35,333 nt of DNA from Lachnospiraceae bacterium (GCA_004556565.1 SFGN01000049.1:1-35333), one strand, 5' to 3'. Positions 7,492-17,740 are shown, numbered from the stretch's first letter. A program made the numbers and translations. The notes: generated from the letters alone by a model not told the origin.

Positions 7492-7620
7492 AAACAGGAA
7501 GCTTCCCACACCAACAATGTGCGAAGCCCATTTGGGGTATGGAGGTCTTAGTTAGTAATTAAAAAGTATGATTTGAGTGGATTGCCGCTTGTTCTTTAAA
7601 TTGAGAGCAGGCGGCTTTTC
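7481..7620 (+). ncRNA. Possible structured RNA 3' part with terminator
   Basis: Non-coding DNA with nested hairpins (GTGGGA at 7,481-7,486 with TCCCAC at 7,504-7,509, and the palindrome GGAAGCTTCC inside) leads to a strong terminator. The end resembles structured small RNAs such as 6S, but I cannot confirm a family and no matching 5' half is visible upstream. Confidence 0.25.
7584..7620 (+). terminator. Rho-independent terminator
   Basis: A 12-bp stem (7,584-7,595 with 7,604-7,615, including two G-U pairs) is followed by TTTTC. It ends transcription leaving element A. Confidence 0.75.
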
Positions 7621-7955
7621 ATTTCTATGCATCGTTATGTACATGGATAACTGAATACAAAGGAAGAGAGGACAGTAAAAAATGCAGGTGACATGGATGA
7701 TATTTATTTTTTCTTAGCAGCATTGGCAGATACTGAAAATGTGGGGTAATTATTATAGCGCGGTTCTGTATTGTAACTGGCAATGTGGGAGCGTTGGCAG
7801 GTTGAAAACTGCCAGGAACATAATAAAGGAATACCGTTGAATCATAAAAAGTATTTTTGAATTAATAAAACAGAAACGAAAGTCAAATATTACAAAAACA
7901 ATCCATTGGTATATTACAAACATAAACAATGAAACAAAGAAAAGGAGATCAGAAC
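7621..7955. other. Gene-free stretch
   Basis: No coding frame in these 335 bases has a ribosome site and family resemblance. A short hairpin GGCAG-GTTGAAAA-CTGCC lies near 7,797-7,815. It probably contains the promoter of the following small gene, but no clear boxes are seen. Confidence 0.5.
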
Positions 7956-8164
7956 ATGGCAAAATCAAAATTGGTGGAAGCAAATGAAAAAATTGCGGAA
8001 GAGGTTGTAGGCGGTTATAAAAAGATTGAAGAACGCGTAGTAAGCGGCTATAAAAAATCGAGGAGGGTGCAGTTGGCGGATTCAATAAAATCGCAGATAA
8101 ATTCGTTGATAACTTTTTGACGAAAGAAGGAGAATCCGTGGAGGATGCATATGCGCATTATTGA
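7956..8164 (+). pseudogene. Frameshifted small GGYKKIEE-repeat protein
   Basis: The start ATG follows AAAGGAGAT and reads MAKSKLVEANEKIAEEVVGG. The repeated unit GGYKKIEE/SGYKKIEE/GGFNKIAD then appears. The frame is broken at the A6 run 8,052-8,057. Adding one A restores SGYKKIEEGAVGGFNKI and a tail LTKEGESVEDAYAHY ending at 8,164. This repeat pattern is known from small clostridial proteins of unknown function. The lesion is a single-base deletion in a homopolymer, so a sequencing error is as likely as a true mutation. Confidence 0.65.
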
Positions 8165-8351
8165 GAAATGTTCTCGTGTTTAAATAGATCAGCGAAAGTT
8201 ATATATGATATAATAAATTAGGAAGGACTAACTGTGGCCTGATTCAGTTATTAGATAAATTCAAGAGGATATCTTTTTGATAATAAAAATCCAGTATCCG
8301 TAGAGGACCTGACTAAATACGTATATATGAGAGGAGGCAGGAAAGGAAATT

Positions 8352-8693
8352 ATGGAAATGATGCAGAAAAGAGAACGTGAAAAGGAAGTTGTTTCTTTGA
8401 TGATAAAAATATACTGCAATAAAAAACATCATACAAAAGGAACTATTTGTGAGGATTGCAGACAGTTGGATGAATATGCGAAGCTCCGCAGTGAAAAGTG
8501 TCCGTTTATGGAGACGAAAACTTTTTGTTCCAACTGTAAAGTGCATTGTTATAAACCGGAAATGCGGAAAAAAATCAGGGAAGTGATGAGGTTTTCAGGA
8601 CCAAGGATGATTTTTCACCATCCGGTTATGGCACTACAACATGTATTGGCAACGAAAAGAGAAAAACGAAGACTGAAAATAGAAAAGGAGTAG
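8352..8693 (+). CDS. YgbA_NO family (nitrous oxide-stimulated promoter) protein
   Basis: A 113-residue cysteine-rich protein of the YgbA_NO family. Conserved features in order are: IYCNKKHH (about 18-25), CEDCRQLDEYAKLRSEKCPF (Cys pairs at about 33-50), KTFCSNCKVHCYKPEMR (about 56-72) and VMRFSGPRMIFHHPVMALQH (about 78-97). The Cys/His pattern suggests metal or redox cofactor binding. The family name comes from a nitrogen-oxide-responsive promoter in enterobacteria, and its biochemical role is unsettled. ATG 8352 follows GGAAAGGA. It stands alone, followed by decayed transporter genes. Confidence 0.85.
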   Translation: MEMMQKREREKEVVSLMIKIYCNKKHHTKGTICEDCRQLDEYAKLRSEKCPFMETKTFCSNCKVHCYKPEMRKKIREVMRFSGPRMIFHHPVMALQHVLATKREKRRLKIEKE

Positions 8694-8696
8694 TTA

Positions 8697-8840
8697 TGTC
8701 AGAGGAAGAGAGAAATTATTAATGAAGCCGTCAAAAACATGGCGGATCATGTAATCAAGCTGCAGGGGGGCGTACCCTATAATGGAGAAAATACAAATAA
8801 GATTCCGTCAGTGATTCCATTATGGATTACTTCAGCTATC
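8697..8840 (+). pseudogene. ABC ATPase C-terminal remnant
   Basis: A reading frame without a start encodes INEAVKNMADHVIKLQGG, which resembles the end of MacB-type ABC ATPases (MADRVIxLxxG). It then loses resemblance. No Walker motifs lie upstream. It directly precedes a truncated ABC-2-like permease frame, so the two may be leftovers of one transporter operon after internal deletion. Confidence 0.35.
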
Positions 8841-8913
8841 TATGCGGCGTATTTCCCGCAGTTTACTTCAGCAGATTTTCAGCGAGTTTTAAAATCTGTG
8901 GTGCATAGAAGAA

Positions 8914-9600
8914 AACATATTTGTTGTTATGAACCCTGCCATGGCCAGGCTTACACCGTGGATGATGGAGATAATGTCGGACTCTCTGGCGGACGCGGGA
9001 TTCCTTATCATAGAAGTCAATGTGGATGCTTTTACATCATGGACACAGTTTTATAAAAATATACCGATAGGGCTTCTGATATTTGTGCTCCTGTGCAGCG
9101 GGATATTTACCGCGGAATATCGGAAAGGCACTTTGATTCCGGTGGTGACAAAGGGACTGCCGCGCCGGAAGATCTTGGCAGCGAAAGCGGTGCTTTTGAC
9201 TGCGATGTGGACGGGAATGTATTTTTTATGTTATGGAATCACATATGGGTATAATGCATATTTCTGGGATAACAGCATCGCGGCACATCTTCTGTTTGGA
9301 GCTGCCTGCTACTGGCTGTTCGGAATATGGGTTATTGCTCTGCTAGTGTTTTTTTCTGCCGTATCAGGAACAAATACAAATGTTTTGCTGGGGACAGGAG
9401 GAGTTGTTTTAGGAGTATACTTTCTGGGGATGTTTCCAAAATTGAATTCCGTTCTTCCGGTAAAACTGATGGAAGGAATGGCGCTTATTCAGGGGGCGGC
9501 AAAGCCGGAGGATTATTATACCGGTATGGCGGCAGCAAGCGTGACAGCAGTGATTCTCATTGCACTGTCAGCAATCTGTTTTAACAGGAAACAGTTATAG
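8914..9600 (+). pseudogene. ABC-2-type permease, 5'-truncated
   Basis: An in-frame segment (ENIFVVMNPAMARLTPW, then IPIGLLIFVLLCSGIFTAEY and KGLPRRKILAAKAV) has the topology of an ABC-2 permease: one extracytoplasmic segment, then five hydrophobic helices. The FTAEYRKGT/LPRRKILAAK region is the conserved cytoplasmic loop. The expected first transmembrane helix is missing because a stop lies at 8,890-8,892. Internal Met at 8,929 could start a 223-residue protein, but no convincing ribosome site precedes it. Probably a remnant. Confidence 0.5.
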
Positions 9601-9674
9601 AAAGTAAAAACTCATTCCATATCGGATTTACAAGAAGGCTTCGGAAAGTTTATATGTTAATTCCGGAAGTAAGC

Positions 9675-9683
9675 TGTTATAAT
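9675..9683 (+). promoter_or_regulatory. Extended -10 promoter of helicase gene
   Basis: TG-T-TATAAT forms an extended -10 element 62 bases before the ATG at 9,745. No strong -35 box is visible. Confidence 0.4.
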
Positions 9684-9744
9684 GAAAGTATATGTATGGC
9701 GCGGAAAGAATGCGGGGGTATTGCCGAAGGAATGAGGTGTATTT

Positions 9745-12700
9745 ATGGATAAAAAGGTTACAATCTGCGGTCAGATAAACGGCTCTGTCAATTTTGCTAT
9801 GCAGCAGAATTATGTGCCGGTTATCAGAAGTCTTGTGATTCACAATGAAACACAGGAGAGTTTGAATGATCTGCGTTTAAAAATTACTTTTGAGCCGGAT
9901 TTTGCACGGGAGTTTATTTTTGAAATTGAGTCGATAGACGCAGGAGGATCGGTGGAGATCAGCCCGGTAAGAATAAGGCTGTCTACTGAGTTTCTGTTTT
10001 CTTTGACGGAGAAGATGGTGGGCAGTATTTTTGTTGAGTTGTATGAAGGGGATAGCAGAATCTATGAATATGAGGATTCTATAGAACTGCTCGCATATGA
10101 TCAGTGGAGCGGTCTGCTTATTATGCCGGAAATGATTGCCGCATTTGTAACGCCGAATCATCCGCGGATCGCGGAAGTGATCGCACGGGCATCAAAATAT
10201 CTGGAGCAGTGGACAAAGAGGCCGGCATTTACAGGATATCAGACATAGAATCCGGAGAATGTCAAATTACAGATGGCGGCAATATATGCGGCACTGATGT
10301 CAATGGAAATTATATATAATAATCCGCCTGCAAGTTATGAGATGCTGGGACAACGTGTAAGGCTGCCCCATGTTGTATTGGAACAGAAACAGGGAACTTG
10401 TCTGGATCTGGCAGTTTTATATGCAGCCTGTTTGGAAGCCGCAGGACTGCATCCGCTCATCATATTTAAGAAAGGGCATGCCTATGGCGGATGCTGGCTG
10501 GAAGAAGAGACTTTTGCTGACTGCGCGGAAGATGACATTTCAGCACTGGAGAAAAGAACTGCCGGGGGCAGTGAAGAAATTTTGTTAGTGGAGTGTACAG
10601 ATTTTACGGCCGGAAAGAAAATAGATTTTGACCGTGCGCTGAAACATGGTAAAGATCATTTGCTGCAGATCAGCGAATTTGCATGTGTGATTGATGTGTG
10701 CAGGACAAGGGGAAGCGGTATCAGGCCGATTCCGGTGAGGCTTGAGCAGGCGCGTCTTCTGGAAAATCAGGAAACGGAGAATGTGGAGGTTCATGCGGAT
10801 GTTGTGAAGGCTCCTGATAAATTGAATGTCAGAGAGATGGCGGACTTATCGGAGGTGGAAGAAACTGTTACGAAGCAGAAAATATGGGAACGGAAGCTTC
10901 TTGATTTCAGTCTTCGCAATACCCTGCTTAATTTCCGGGTAAATAAAAATGCTCTCCAGCTTATTACAGCCGACCTTGGAGAGCTGGAAGACGAACTTTC
11001 AGACGGGAAGGATTTTCGTGTTATGGAGGTGCCGTCAGAATGGACGTTTTCCCTGCGCGACGCAAAGATGTTTGAAATAGAGAATGAAAAGGATCTGATT
11101 CAAAGCATTGCGACGGAAGAGTTTAAAAGCAGCCGTATCCGAACCTTCTTGCCAGAAGAGGAACTTACGAACCATTTGAAGAATATATACCGGGCGGCCA
11201 AGGTGAGTATAGAGGAAAATGGAACCAATACTCTTTTTCTTGCACTTGGCTTTCTGCGGTGGTTTGAGAGTGATTTATCGGAAAAGCCCAGATATGCGCC
11301 GATCATACTGATTCCAATCGATATTGTGAAAAATAACAGGAATAAAGGTTATGTTATCCGCAGCAGACAGGAAGAATCACAGATCAATATCACTTTGCTG
11401 GAATATCTTAGGCAGATATTCGGGCTGAAGATATCCGGACTGGATCCGCTTCCGACAGATGAGCACGGAATTGACCTGCCGCTGATATTTCACACGATCA
11501 GGCGGGCGATTATGGGGAGAAGCCGCTGGAATATTGAAAACATGGCATTTATAGGATTATTTTCGTTCGGTCAGTTTGTCATGTGGAACGATATCCGTAA
11601 CCGTTCAAAAGAATTGGAAGAAAATAAAGTTGTCTCCAGTCTGATAGAAGGAAAGATGAACTGGACTCCGGGAGAGCAGACGGTCACACTCGATAATCTG
11701 GACATTGTGATCGAACCGGATAAAATGGCAGTTCCCATGAGCGCGGATTCTTCACAGATGGTTGCGATTGCCGCGGCCGCAGACGGACAGAGTTTTGTCC
11801 TCCACGGACCTCCGGGAACAGGAAAGTCCCAGACGATCACGAATATGATTGCAAATGCTTTGTATCAGGGCAAATCAGTTCTTTTTGTGGCAGAAAAAAT
11901 GGCAGCACTGAATGTCGTGCAAAATCGTCTGGAGAGTATCGGGCTTGCGCCATTTTGTCTTGAACTGCATTCAAATAAAACAAATAAATCTAATGTACTG
12001 GGGCAGTTGAATAAGGCGCTGGAAGTAGGGCGGATCAAAGCTCCGGAAGAATATAAAGCGACAGCAGATAAAATCCATGAGCTCAGAAAAAATCTGAACG
12101 CTGTTGTGGAAGCATTACATTGTAAAAGACCGTATGGATGTACTTTGTATGAGGCAATCGAAAAGTATGAGGCGGGAAAAGAAGAAAAAGGCAAAATCGT
12201 TATCCCGAATGAAATAGCTGACCGGGCGGACACAGAAACTCTCCGAAAATGGGGCGAAGTATTGAGACAATATTCCGTTGCGATAGGCGATGTGGGAATC
12301 TATGAAGAGCATCCGCTGAAAGGATATGAGGGAACGGAGTATTCAATAGAATTACGGGATAATCTGGAAAGACTCTTGGGAGAAATCATGATTCTGTCTG
12401 AAACAGTCACAAAAGAACTGGATCTGCTGTGCAGATGGAGCGGCACAGGCAGGATGGTTTCTTCCGAAAATGTTGGGAACAAATAAGCTGGTAAAAGAGC
12501 TTAAACTTTATGCAAAAAATCCGGCATCCATTACAAAAGACGATCTGACTTCTTATCATCAGAAGCTTGAACTTATCCGGTCGATCAGGGAAAAATTTAC
12601 ACAGTTGCCTGCAGCGATTACAGACAAGTTAGGCGGTTTATACATGGGGACAGGCACGGACTGGACATTGGTGCTTTAGGCACTGGAGAAGGCTGAAGCA

Positions 12701-15299
12701 GTTCGCCGTTTTTGTGCTGGGGCAGATAAAGCCAGACGGACAGGTTATCTTGATGCGATTGCAGGTTTTGGAAATGAAAGAGAGATTACGGATGCGGTTG
12801 CGGGCGTGCGGACATTTGGCATTAAAATGGAAGAGTTGTCAGTGCGCTATCATGTAAATCTTGCGGATCTTGAAGAAAGCTCCGACTGGGTCAGCGCGGC
12901 GGCATCGGCTGCAAAACGTTATAAATCAAATCTTTCAGGACTGAAAAACTGGGTAGTAGTACAGCTAAAATCTGAACAGTTAAAAGAAGCCGGGCTGTCC
13001 TGCGTTGTGGAAGCATGGGGAAGCATGGAAAAGAGGAAGTGTAGATGCAGGAAATATTCAAAACGCATATGAAAGCAATCTGTATTATGCGCTTGTATTG
13101 AAAACAATCCGCGAAGATGCAAGATTGAAAGAATTTCAGGGCAGACAGTATGAGGATATGATTGACCGGTACAAGGAATTAATTGAAAAATTCAGGATTC
13201 TCACGATTCAGGAGCTGGCCGCAAAATTGTCGTCACAGATTCCTGTTTCAGGCACATCAAGCGCGGCTTCTTCTGAAATAGGAATTTTGAAAAGAGCGAT
13301 TAAGAGCAACGGCAGAATGCTGTCTATACGGAAACTGTTTGACGAGATACCGGTTCTGCTCAGAAGGTTATGTCCGTGTATGCTAATGAGCCCTATATCG
13401 GTAGCACAGTATATTGACCCGTCATTTCCAAAGTTTGATCTGGTAATCTTTGACGAGGCATCTCAGCTTCCGACAAGTGAGGCAGTGGGAACGATTGCAA
13501 GAGGAGAAAATGTAGTTATTGTCGGAGATCCGAATCAGCTCCCGCCAACGAACTTTTTTAACTCCAACCGGATAGATGAAGATAATATGGATAAAGAGGA
13601 TCTGGAGAGTCTTCTGGATGACTGTCTGTCTATTTCCATGCCGCAGGAGCATTTGAAATGGCACTACCGGTCACGCCACGAAAGCCTGATTGCCTACAGT
13701 AACATGAAATACTACGACAATAAATTGTACACATTTCCTTCGCCGAATGATATGGTGTCAGAGGTCAGCCTGGTTCATGTAGATGGTTATTATGATAAGG
13801 GAAGAACGAAACAAAATAAAGCAGAAGCACAGGCGGTTGTAGATGAGATCATCAGAAGGTTAAGTGATGAAAAATTAAGAAATGACAGTATAGGGGTTGT
13901 TACATTCAGTTCGGTGCAGCAAAATCTGATTGATGACATGCTGGCAGATGCTTTTTTAAAGTATCCGCAATTGGAAGAGTTCGACAGAGCATCAAAAGAA
14001 CCTGTATTTATCAAAAATCTTGAGAATGTACAGGGAGATGAGAGGGATGTCATTTTATTTTCTGTCGGTTATGGACCGGACAAAGAGGGAAAAGTATCAA
14101 TGAATTTCGGACCGTTAAACCGGGATGGGGGATGGAGAAGATTAAATGTTGCTATTTCCAGAGCAAGAAAGCGGATGGTCGTATATTCTACGCTCCGGCC
14201 GGAGCAGATTGACCTGTCGCGTACCCGGGCAGAAGGAGTTGCAGGTCTGCGGGGATTCCTTGAATTTGCGGAAAAAGGCAAGAGTGTACTGGCATCCCGG
14301 GCCGGTTCAGGGACAAAGACACCCGATTCACTGGTTCTTAAACTGGCAGATGCAATTCGCGAAATGGGATATGAAGTGAAATGCAATATCGGGTGTTCAG
14401 AGTATAAGATGGATATCGGTATAGTAAATGCCGGAAAGCCGGATACATATCAGTTAGGTATTCTGCTTGACGGACAGAATTGTAAAGAAGCGGCGACTTC
14501 CAGAGACAGATTTGTCCTGCAGCCGGATGTTCTTAAAGGGCTCGGATGGAAAATTATGCGTGTATGGACATTGGAATGGCTGGATAATCCGGAGAAAGTT
14601 CTTAAGGACATTAAGGATGAACTGGAAAAAGGCGCGGCAGTACATGAGGCGGAAGCGGAGCAGACAAATGCCCGGCCGCCGGAAGAAATTACTTTTGAAA
14701 AGGTATCTGTTGCCGAAACGGAAAAGTATAAATCCTTAGCGTGTGCATATAATACTCTGGACATATCTAATATGGGACTGGCGGATAAATTTTATGACCC
14801 GCATACTAAGTCTTCAATTGCGGGACTTATGAGAAAGATACTTATTGCAGAAGCCCCCATAAGCCGTAAGGCACTTATGAAAAAGACTCTGTCAGCCTGG
14901 GGAATTACAAGAAGCGGAAGCCGTGTTGAGGCGAGTTTTGATGCTGCGCTTCAGAAAGTCGAAAAACAGGAAACAAGAGATATGGATGCCGTATTTTATT
15001 GGAAGAAAAACCAGGAGCCGGAGAAGTATCAGGGATACCGTGTGGAAGATCAGCATGGTAATAAGAGGAATATGGATGATATTTCTTCCTATGAAATCAC
15101 CAATGCAATCCGGGAAGTGCTGGCTGAGCAGGTCGGACTGTCGAAAAGGGATCTTATCAGGGAGACAGCAAAGAAATTTGGCTTTACCCGTATGGGAAAT
15201 GTGATTGAAACTGTTATTTCACATGCAATAGATACTGCGGTGCAAAGAGGGATCATTGCAGTTGATGACGGAGATAAAGTGACATTGAACAGGGAATAA
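9745..15299 (+). pseudogene. DUF4011/DUF3320 SF1 helicase with nuclease-like domain, broken
   Basis: Joined frames give a protein of about 1,850 residues. In order: an N-terminal beta-sandwich; a transglutaminase-like part (GTCLDLAVLYAACLEAAGLHP, KKGHAYGGCW); DUF4011; an SF1 helicase P-loop (HGPPGTGKSQT, ~11,803); DEASQLPTSEA and GDPNQLPP (~13,450-13,550); helicase C-terminal motifs (NVQGDERDVILFS, NVAISRARKRM); a small endonuclease-like domain (~14,340-14,600); and DUF3320 repeats. Lesions: TAG at 10,246-10,248 and at 12,677-12,679, a frameshift around 12,420-12,450, and an exact 10-bp tandem duplication (GGAAGCATGG at 13,009-13,018 and 13,019-13,028) that shifts frame. Removing one copy restores VVEAWKRGSVDAGNIQ. 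Such helicases often occur in defence loci (family knowledge). The preserved homology shows recent inactivation. Confidence 0.85.
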
Positions 15300-15321
15300 A
15301 AAGAGACCGGATCGGAAAAGA

Positions 15322-15366
15322 AAAATGAGCTGCCTGAAATTAAATCAGGCGGCTCATTTTTCTTTT
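15322..15366. terminator. Rho-independent terminator, probably bidirectional
   Basis: AAAATGAGC-T-GCCTGA pairs with TCAGGC-G-GCTCATTTT, followed by TTCTTTTT. It closes the helicase locus and insulates the SOS promoter. Confidence 0.8.
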
Positions 15367-15392
15367 TGCGGTTATTTTCCATATATTCACTC

Positions 15393-15421
15393 TTGAAAAA
15401 AGAACGTAAGTTCGCTATAAT
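15393..15421 (+). promoter_or_regulatory. LexA-controlled promoter of Y-family polymerase
   Basis: TTGAAA (15,393-15,398), a 17-bp spacer and TATAAT (15,416-15,421) form a near-consensus promoter. The spacer contains GAACGTAAGTTC (15,402-15,413), a perfect GAAC-N4-GTTC LexA (DinR) box of Gram-positive type. LexA bound here would block RNA polymerase, so the operon should be damage-induced. Confidence 0.85.
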
Positions 15422-15446
15422 GGAAGCAAAGGAGGCGAACATAAGT

Positions 15447-16673
15447 TTGGAAAACGTAATCTTTCATATAGATGTCAATTCGGCTTTTCTTTCGTGGGAG
15501 GCTGTTTACCGGATCTGTCACCTGGGCGGAACGGTTGATTTACGCGATGAGGTGGCCGCTGTCGGGGGCGACATGGCTATGAGGCATGGGATCATCCTTG
15601 CAAAATCTATTCCTGCAAAGAAGTATAACATTAAAACCGGTGAAAGTATCATGGAAGCACTTCAGAAATGTCCACGGTTAAAGCTGGTTCCGCCAAATTA
15701 CGGGCTGTATGAGAAATGTTCCGCAGCCTTTATGGAGATTCTGCGGCAGTACTCACCGGAAGTGGAGCAATATTCCATAGATGAGGCATTTGTTGACATG
15801 ACAGGGACAAAAAGCCTCTGGGGTGAACCGGTGACAGCGGCAGACCGCATCCGTAATCAGATTCGGCATGAACTGGGATTTACAGTGAATATCGGCGTCT
15901 CAGAGAATAAATTGCTGGCAAAGATGGCAAGCGATTTTCAAAAGCCTGACCGGGTGCACACGCTCTGGAAACATGAAATTGAGACAAAGATGTGGCCGCT
16001 TCCTAAAAAATTATTTAACATGGGAATCCATACGATCGGAGAACTGGCAAAGTCAGACCCGGCAATGTTAAAAAGTCATCTGAAAAAACACGGGGAAGTC
16101 ATCTGGGCATTTGCGAATGGTCTGGATGTTTCTGTAGTGCAGTCGGGGGCCCCGGCAAATAAAGGGTACGGGAACAGTACAACCATAGCGTTTGATGTTA
16201 CGGACGCATCTACGGCAAAGCTGGTCCTGCTTGCGCTGGCTGAGACGGTGGGAACCAGGCTGCGGGCGGCCGGAGTCTGTGCAGAAGTAATTGCCGTGGG
16301 GATTAAGACATATGATCTTCAATATACAAGCCGCCAGATGACCTTGAATAATGCAACAAATATTACGATTGAGATCCACCGCTGTGCCTGCCAGCTTTTT
16401 GATTCCCTGTGGGACGGGAAGGCTATCCGGCATCTGGGCATCCATACCAGCAGGATAAGGGATCATATGGATATGCGCCAGCTTGATATGTTTGATACGA
16501 CTGATTATGAGAAGCTGGAGCAGATGGATGCAACGATAGATAAAATCCGGCTGCGTTATGGCAGGGATTCTGTCAAGCGAGCAGTTTTTGTGGGGAGCAG
16601 AATCGACCATATGTCAGGAGGCATCAGCAGGGAGAAACGGTCGGTGGATTATGAGAAAGTAACGGTGGAATGA
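15447..16673 (+). CDS. Y-family translesion DNA polymerase
   Basis: A 408-residue error-prone polymerase that copies past damaged bases. Catalytic carboxylates are in HIDVNSAF (Asp9) and YSIDEAF (Asp112-Glu113). A thumb/HhH region (FNMGIHTIGELAK) and a little-finger domain follow. The sequence is closer to the clostridial/UvrX-like branch than to E. coli DinB. TTG 15,447 is chosen because AAAGGAGG (15,428-15,435) precedes it by normal spacing, the protein then starts at the conserved ENVIFHIDVN, and earlier in-frame starts lie in or upstream of the promoter. An SOS operator sits in its promoter. The stop overlaps a tiny frame at 16,673. Confidence 0.9.
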   Translation: MENVIFHIDVNSAFLSWEAVYRICHLGGTVDLRDEVAAVGGDMAMRHGIILAKSIPAKKYNIKTGESIMEALQKCPRLKLVPPNYGLYEKCSAAFMEILRQYSPEVEQYSIDEAFVDMTGTKSLWGEPVTAADRIRNQIRHELGFTVNIGVSENKLLAKMASDFQKPDRVHTLWKHEIETKMWPLPKKLFNMGIHTIGELAKSDPAMLKSHLKKHGEVIWAFANGLDVSVVQSGAPANKGYGNSTTIAFDVTDASTAKLVLLALAETVGTRLRAAGVCAEVIAVGIKTYDLQYTSRQMTLNNATNITIEIHRCACQLFDSLWDGKAIRHLGIHTSRIRDHMDMRQLDMFDTTDYEKLEQMDATIDKIRLRYGRDSVKRAVFVGSRIDHMSGGISREKRSVDYEKVTVE

Positions 16674-16750
16674 TGATGGTAAAACAGGAACAGAAAAAAA
16701 GAACAGTGAAACGCAAGCAAAGGGGCAGTCAGGCAGAAACAGTAAAATAA
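16673..16750 (+). CDS. Tiny basic ORF overlapping polymerase stop
   Basis: ATG at 16,673 overlaps the polymerase TGA and opens a 25-residue, lysine/arginine-rich frame (MMVKQEQKKRTVKRKQRGSQ and five more residues). Translational coupling is possible, but nothing else supports a protein. It may be a remnant of the YolD-like genes that often follow such polymerases. Confidence 0.25.
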   Translation: MMVKQEQKKRTVKRKQRGSQAETVK

Positions 16751-16804
16751 GGCAATGAAAAAGACGTAAAAGGAGAGCAGAGGTATAACAGGAGGTGCGC
16801 GTGG

Positions 16805-17143
16805 ATGGGATTTGCAATTGGAACGGAGGAAGAAAAACTGCAGGAAAAAGCAATCCGGGGAGTGCCGCAGAAGGTGGCGGCAGACTGCTGGTTCACCAGT
16901 AAGGGGAAGATGATTCCGAGGATGATAAAATATGAGGACGCAGAAGGTGTCCGGCATCTGTTGAAGGATATAGAGGTGTTAAAATCCGATAAAAAGTATT
17001 ATGCAGGTATTCCTATGCACCGATATGACTGCAGGGCGGCGGTCAATAATCGGATGCAGGATTTTATTTTGTGCTATCATCCGGAAAATAATACCTGGGA
17101 CATGATACTTCCGGAACAGGATTACGGAAATGCCCGGAGATGA
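16805..17143 (+). CDS. Hypothetical protein of the SOS polymerase operon
   Basis: A 112-residue soluble protein I do not recognise by name. It has a GKMIPRMIKYEDAEG segment, a central HRYDCRAAVNN stretch and a C-terminal YHPENNTWDMIL, suggesting a compact beta-rich fold. ATG 16,805 follows AGGAGGT (16,790-16,796). It lies 130 bases after the polymerase with no terminator between, so it is probably co-induced by DNA damage (inference). No membrane segment or enzyme motif is seen. Confidence 0.65.
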   Translation: MGFAIGTEEEKLQEKAIRGVPQKVAADCWFTSKGKMIPRMIKYEDAEGVRHLLKDIEVLKSDKKYYAGIPMHRYDCRAAVNNRMQDFILCYHPENNTWDMILPEQDYGNARR

Positions 17144-17250
17144 AGCAATAATCAGGACAAAGAAAATGGTTAAAACTGCGAGAAAATCATATATATGTGG
17201 CGGACTGTTTAGACAAATCGGATGTTTTGTCCTATTTTTGGATAATTGAC

Positions 17251-17283
17251 GATAAAGTGTCCCTTTTTACGGGAACGATTATC
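17251..17283. promoter_or_regulatory. Imperfect dyad before the small membrane gene
   Basis: GATAAAGTGTCCC and GGGAACGATTATC face each other around TTTTTAC, with 10 of 13 positions pairing. It may be an operator for the ftsH region. The rest of 17,144-17,352 holds nothing I can assign. Confidence 0.3.
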
Positions 17284-17352
17284 TGGTAAAATAATGAAAC
17301 AGGCTCTGGGGGAAATTTGATAAAAGGAGAGCGGACAAAATGGTGATGAAAA

Positions 17353-17703
17353 ATGAAGCATGAAAAGAAGGAAACTCACAGAGGAATAGGAAAAAAAGCA
17401 AAGCGCCTGATTCCACTGGCGGCTGTTTGTGCAATGGCTGTCATCTTTCGGATAGTCACCAGTCGTCTTGGCGGACCGTTGACTGCAGATACCGTCCTTA
17501 AGTATTCACCGGACAATCCGGTTCTGGCAGCAGGAGTGTGAGGATCCATGCTCAGCATCGTAACGACCACTTTGCTGGGAGAAAAACTGAACAATCCATT
17601 TTCAGTGGAATTCCTTGTCGTATTGCTTTGCAGAATTCTGGTATCTGTTGGTTCGGTTGCAGTTAATTATAAACTGAACATGCGGAAAAAGACAGAACAG
17701 TAA
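17353..17703 (+). pseudogene. Small membrane protein interrupted by in-frame TGA
   Basis: The frame encodes a basic N-terminus and a hydrophobic helix (IPLAAVCAMAVIFRIV). It then reads ADTVLKYSPDNPVLAAGV, which resembles the start of TVP38/TMEM64 membrane proteins. A TGA at 17,539-17,541 interrupts it. The same frame continues with a second hydrophobic helix (SVEFLVVLLCRILVSVGSVA) to TAA 17,701-17,703. Either a nonsense mutation or an unrelated downstream frame is possible. It sits directly before ftsH. Confidence 0.35.
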
Positions 17704-17740
17704 ATCTTTGAAAAATTTCAAGAAGGGAAGGGATTGTATT

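Noticed and set aside
7481..7620. 6S RNA or another named RNA
   Set aside because: The 3' end looks suggestive, but I cannot find a matching 5' half, so no family name is given.
10246..12679. Two TAG codons in the helicase gene could indicate amber suppression or recoding
   Set aside because: The same gene also has a frameshift and a 10-bp duplication, and no other gene in the window has internal TAG, so decay is simpler.
17539..17541. In-frame TGA before ftsH as a selenocysteine codon
   Set aside because: No SECIS-like hairpin is evident and the protein is not a known selenoprotein type.
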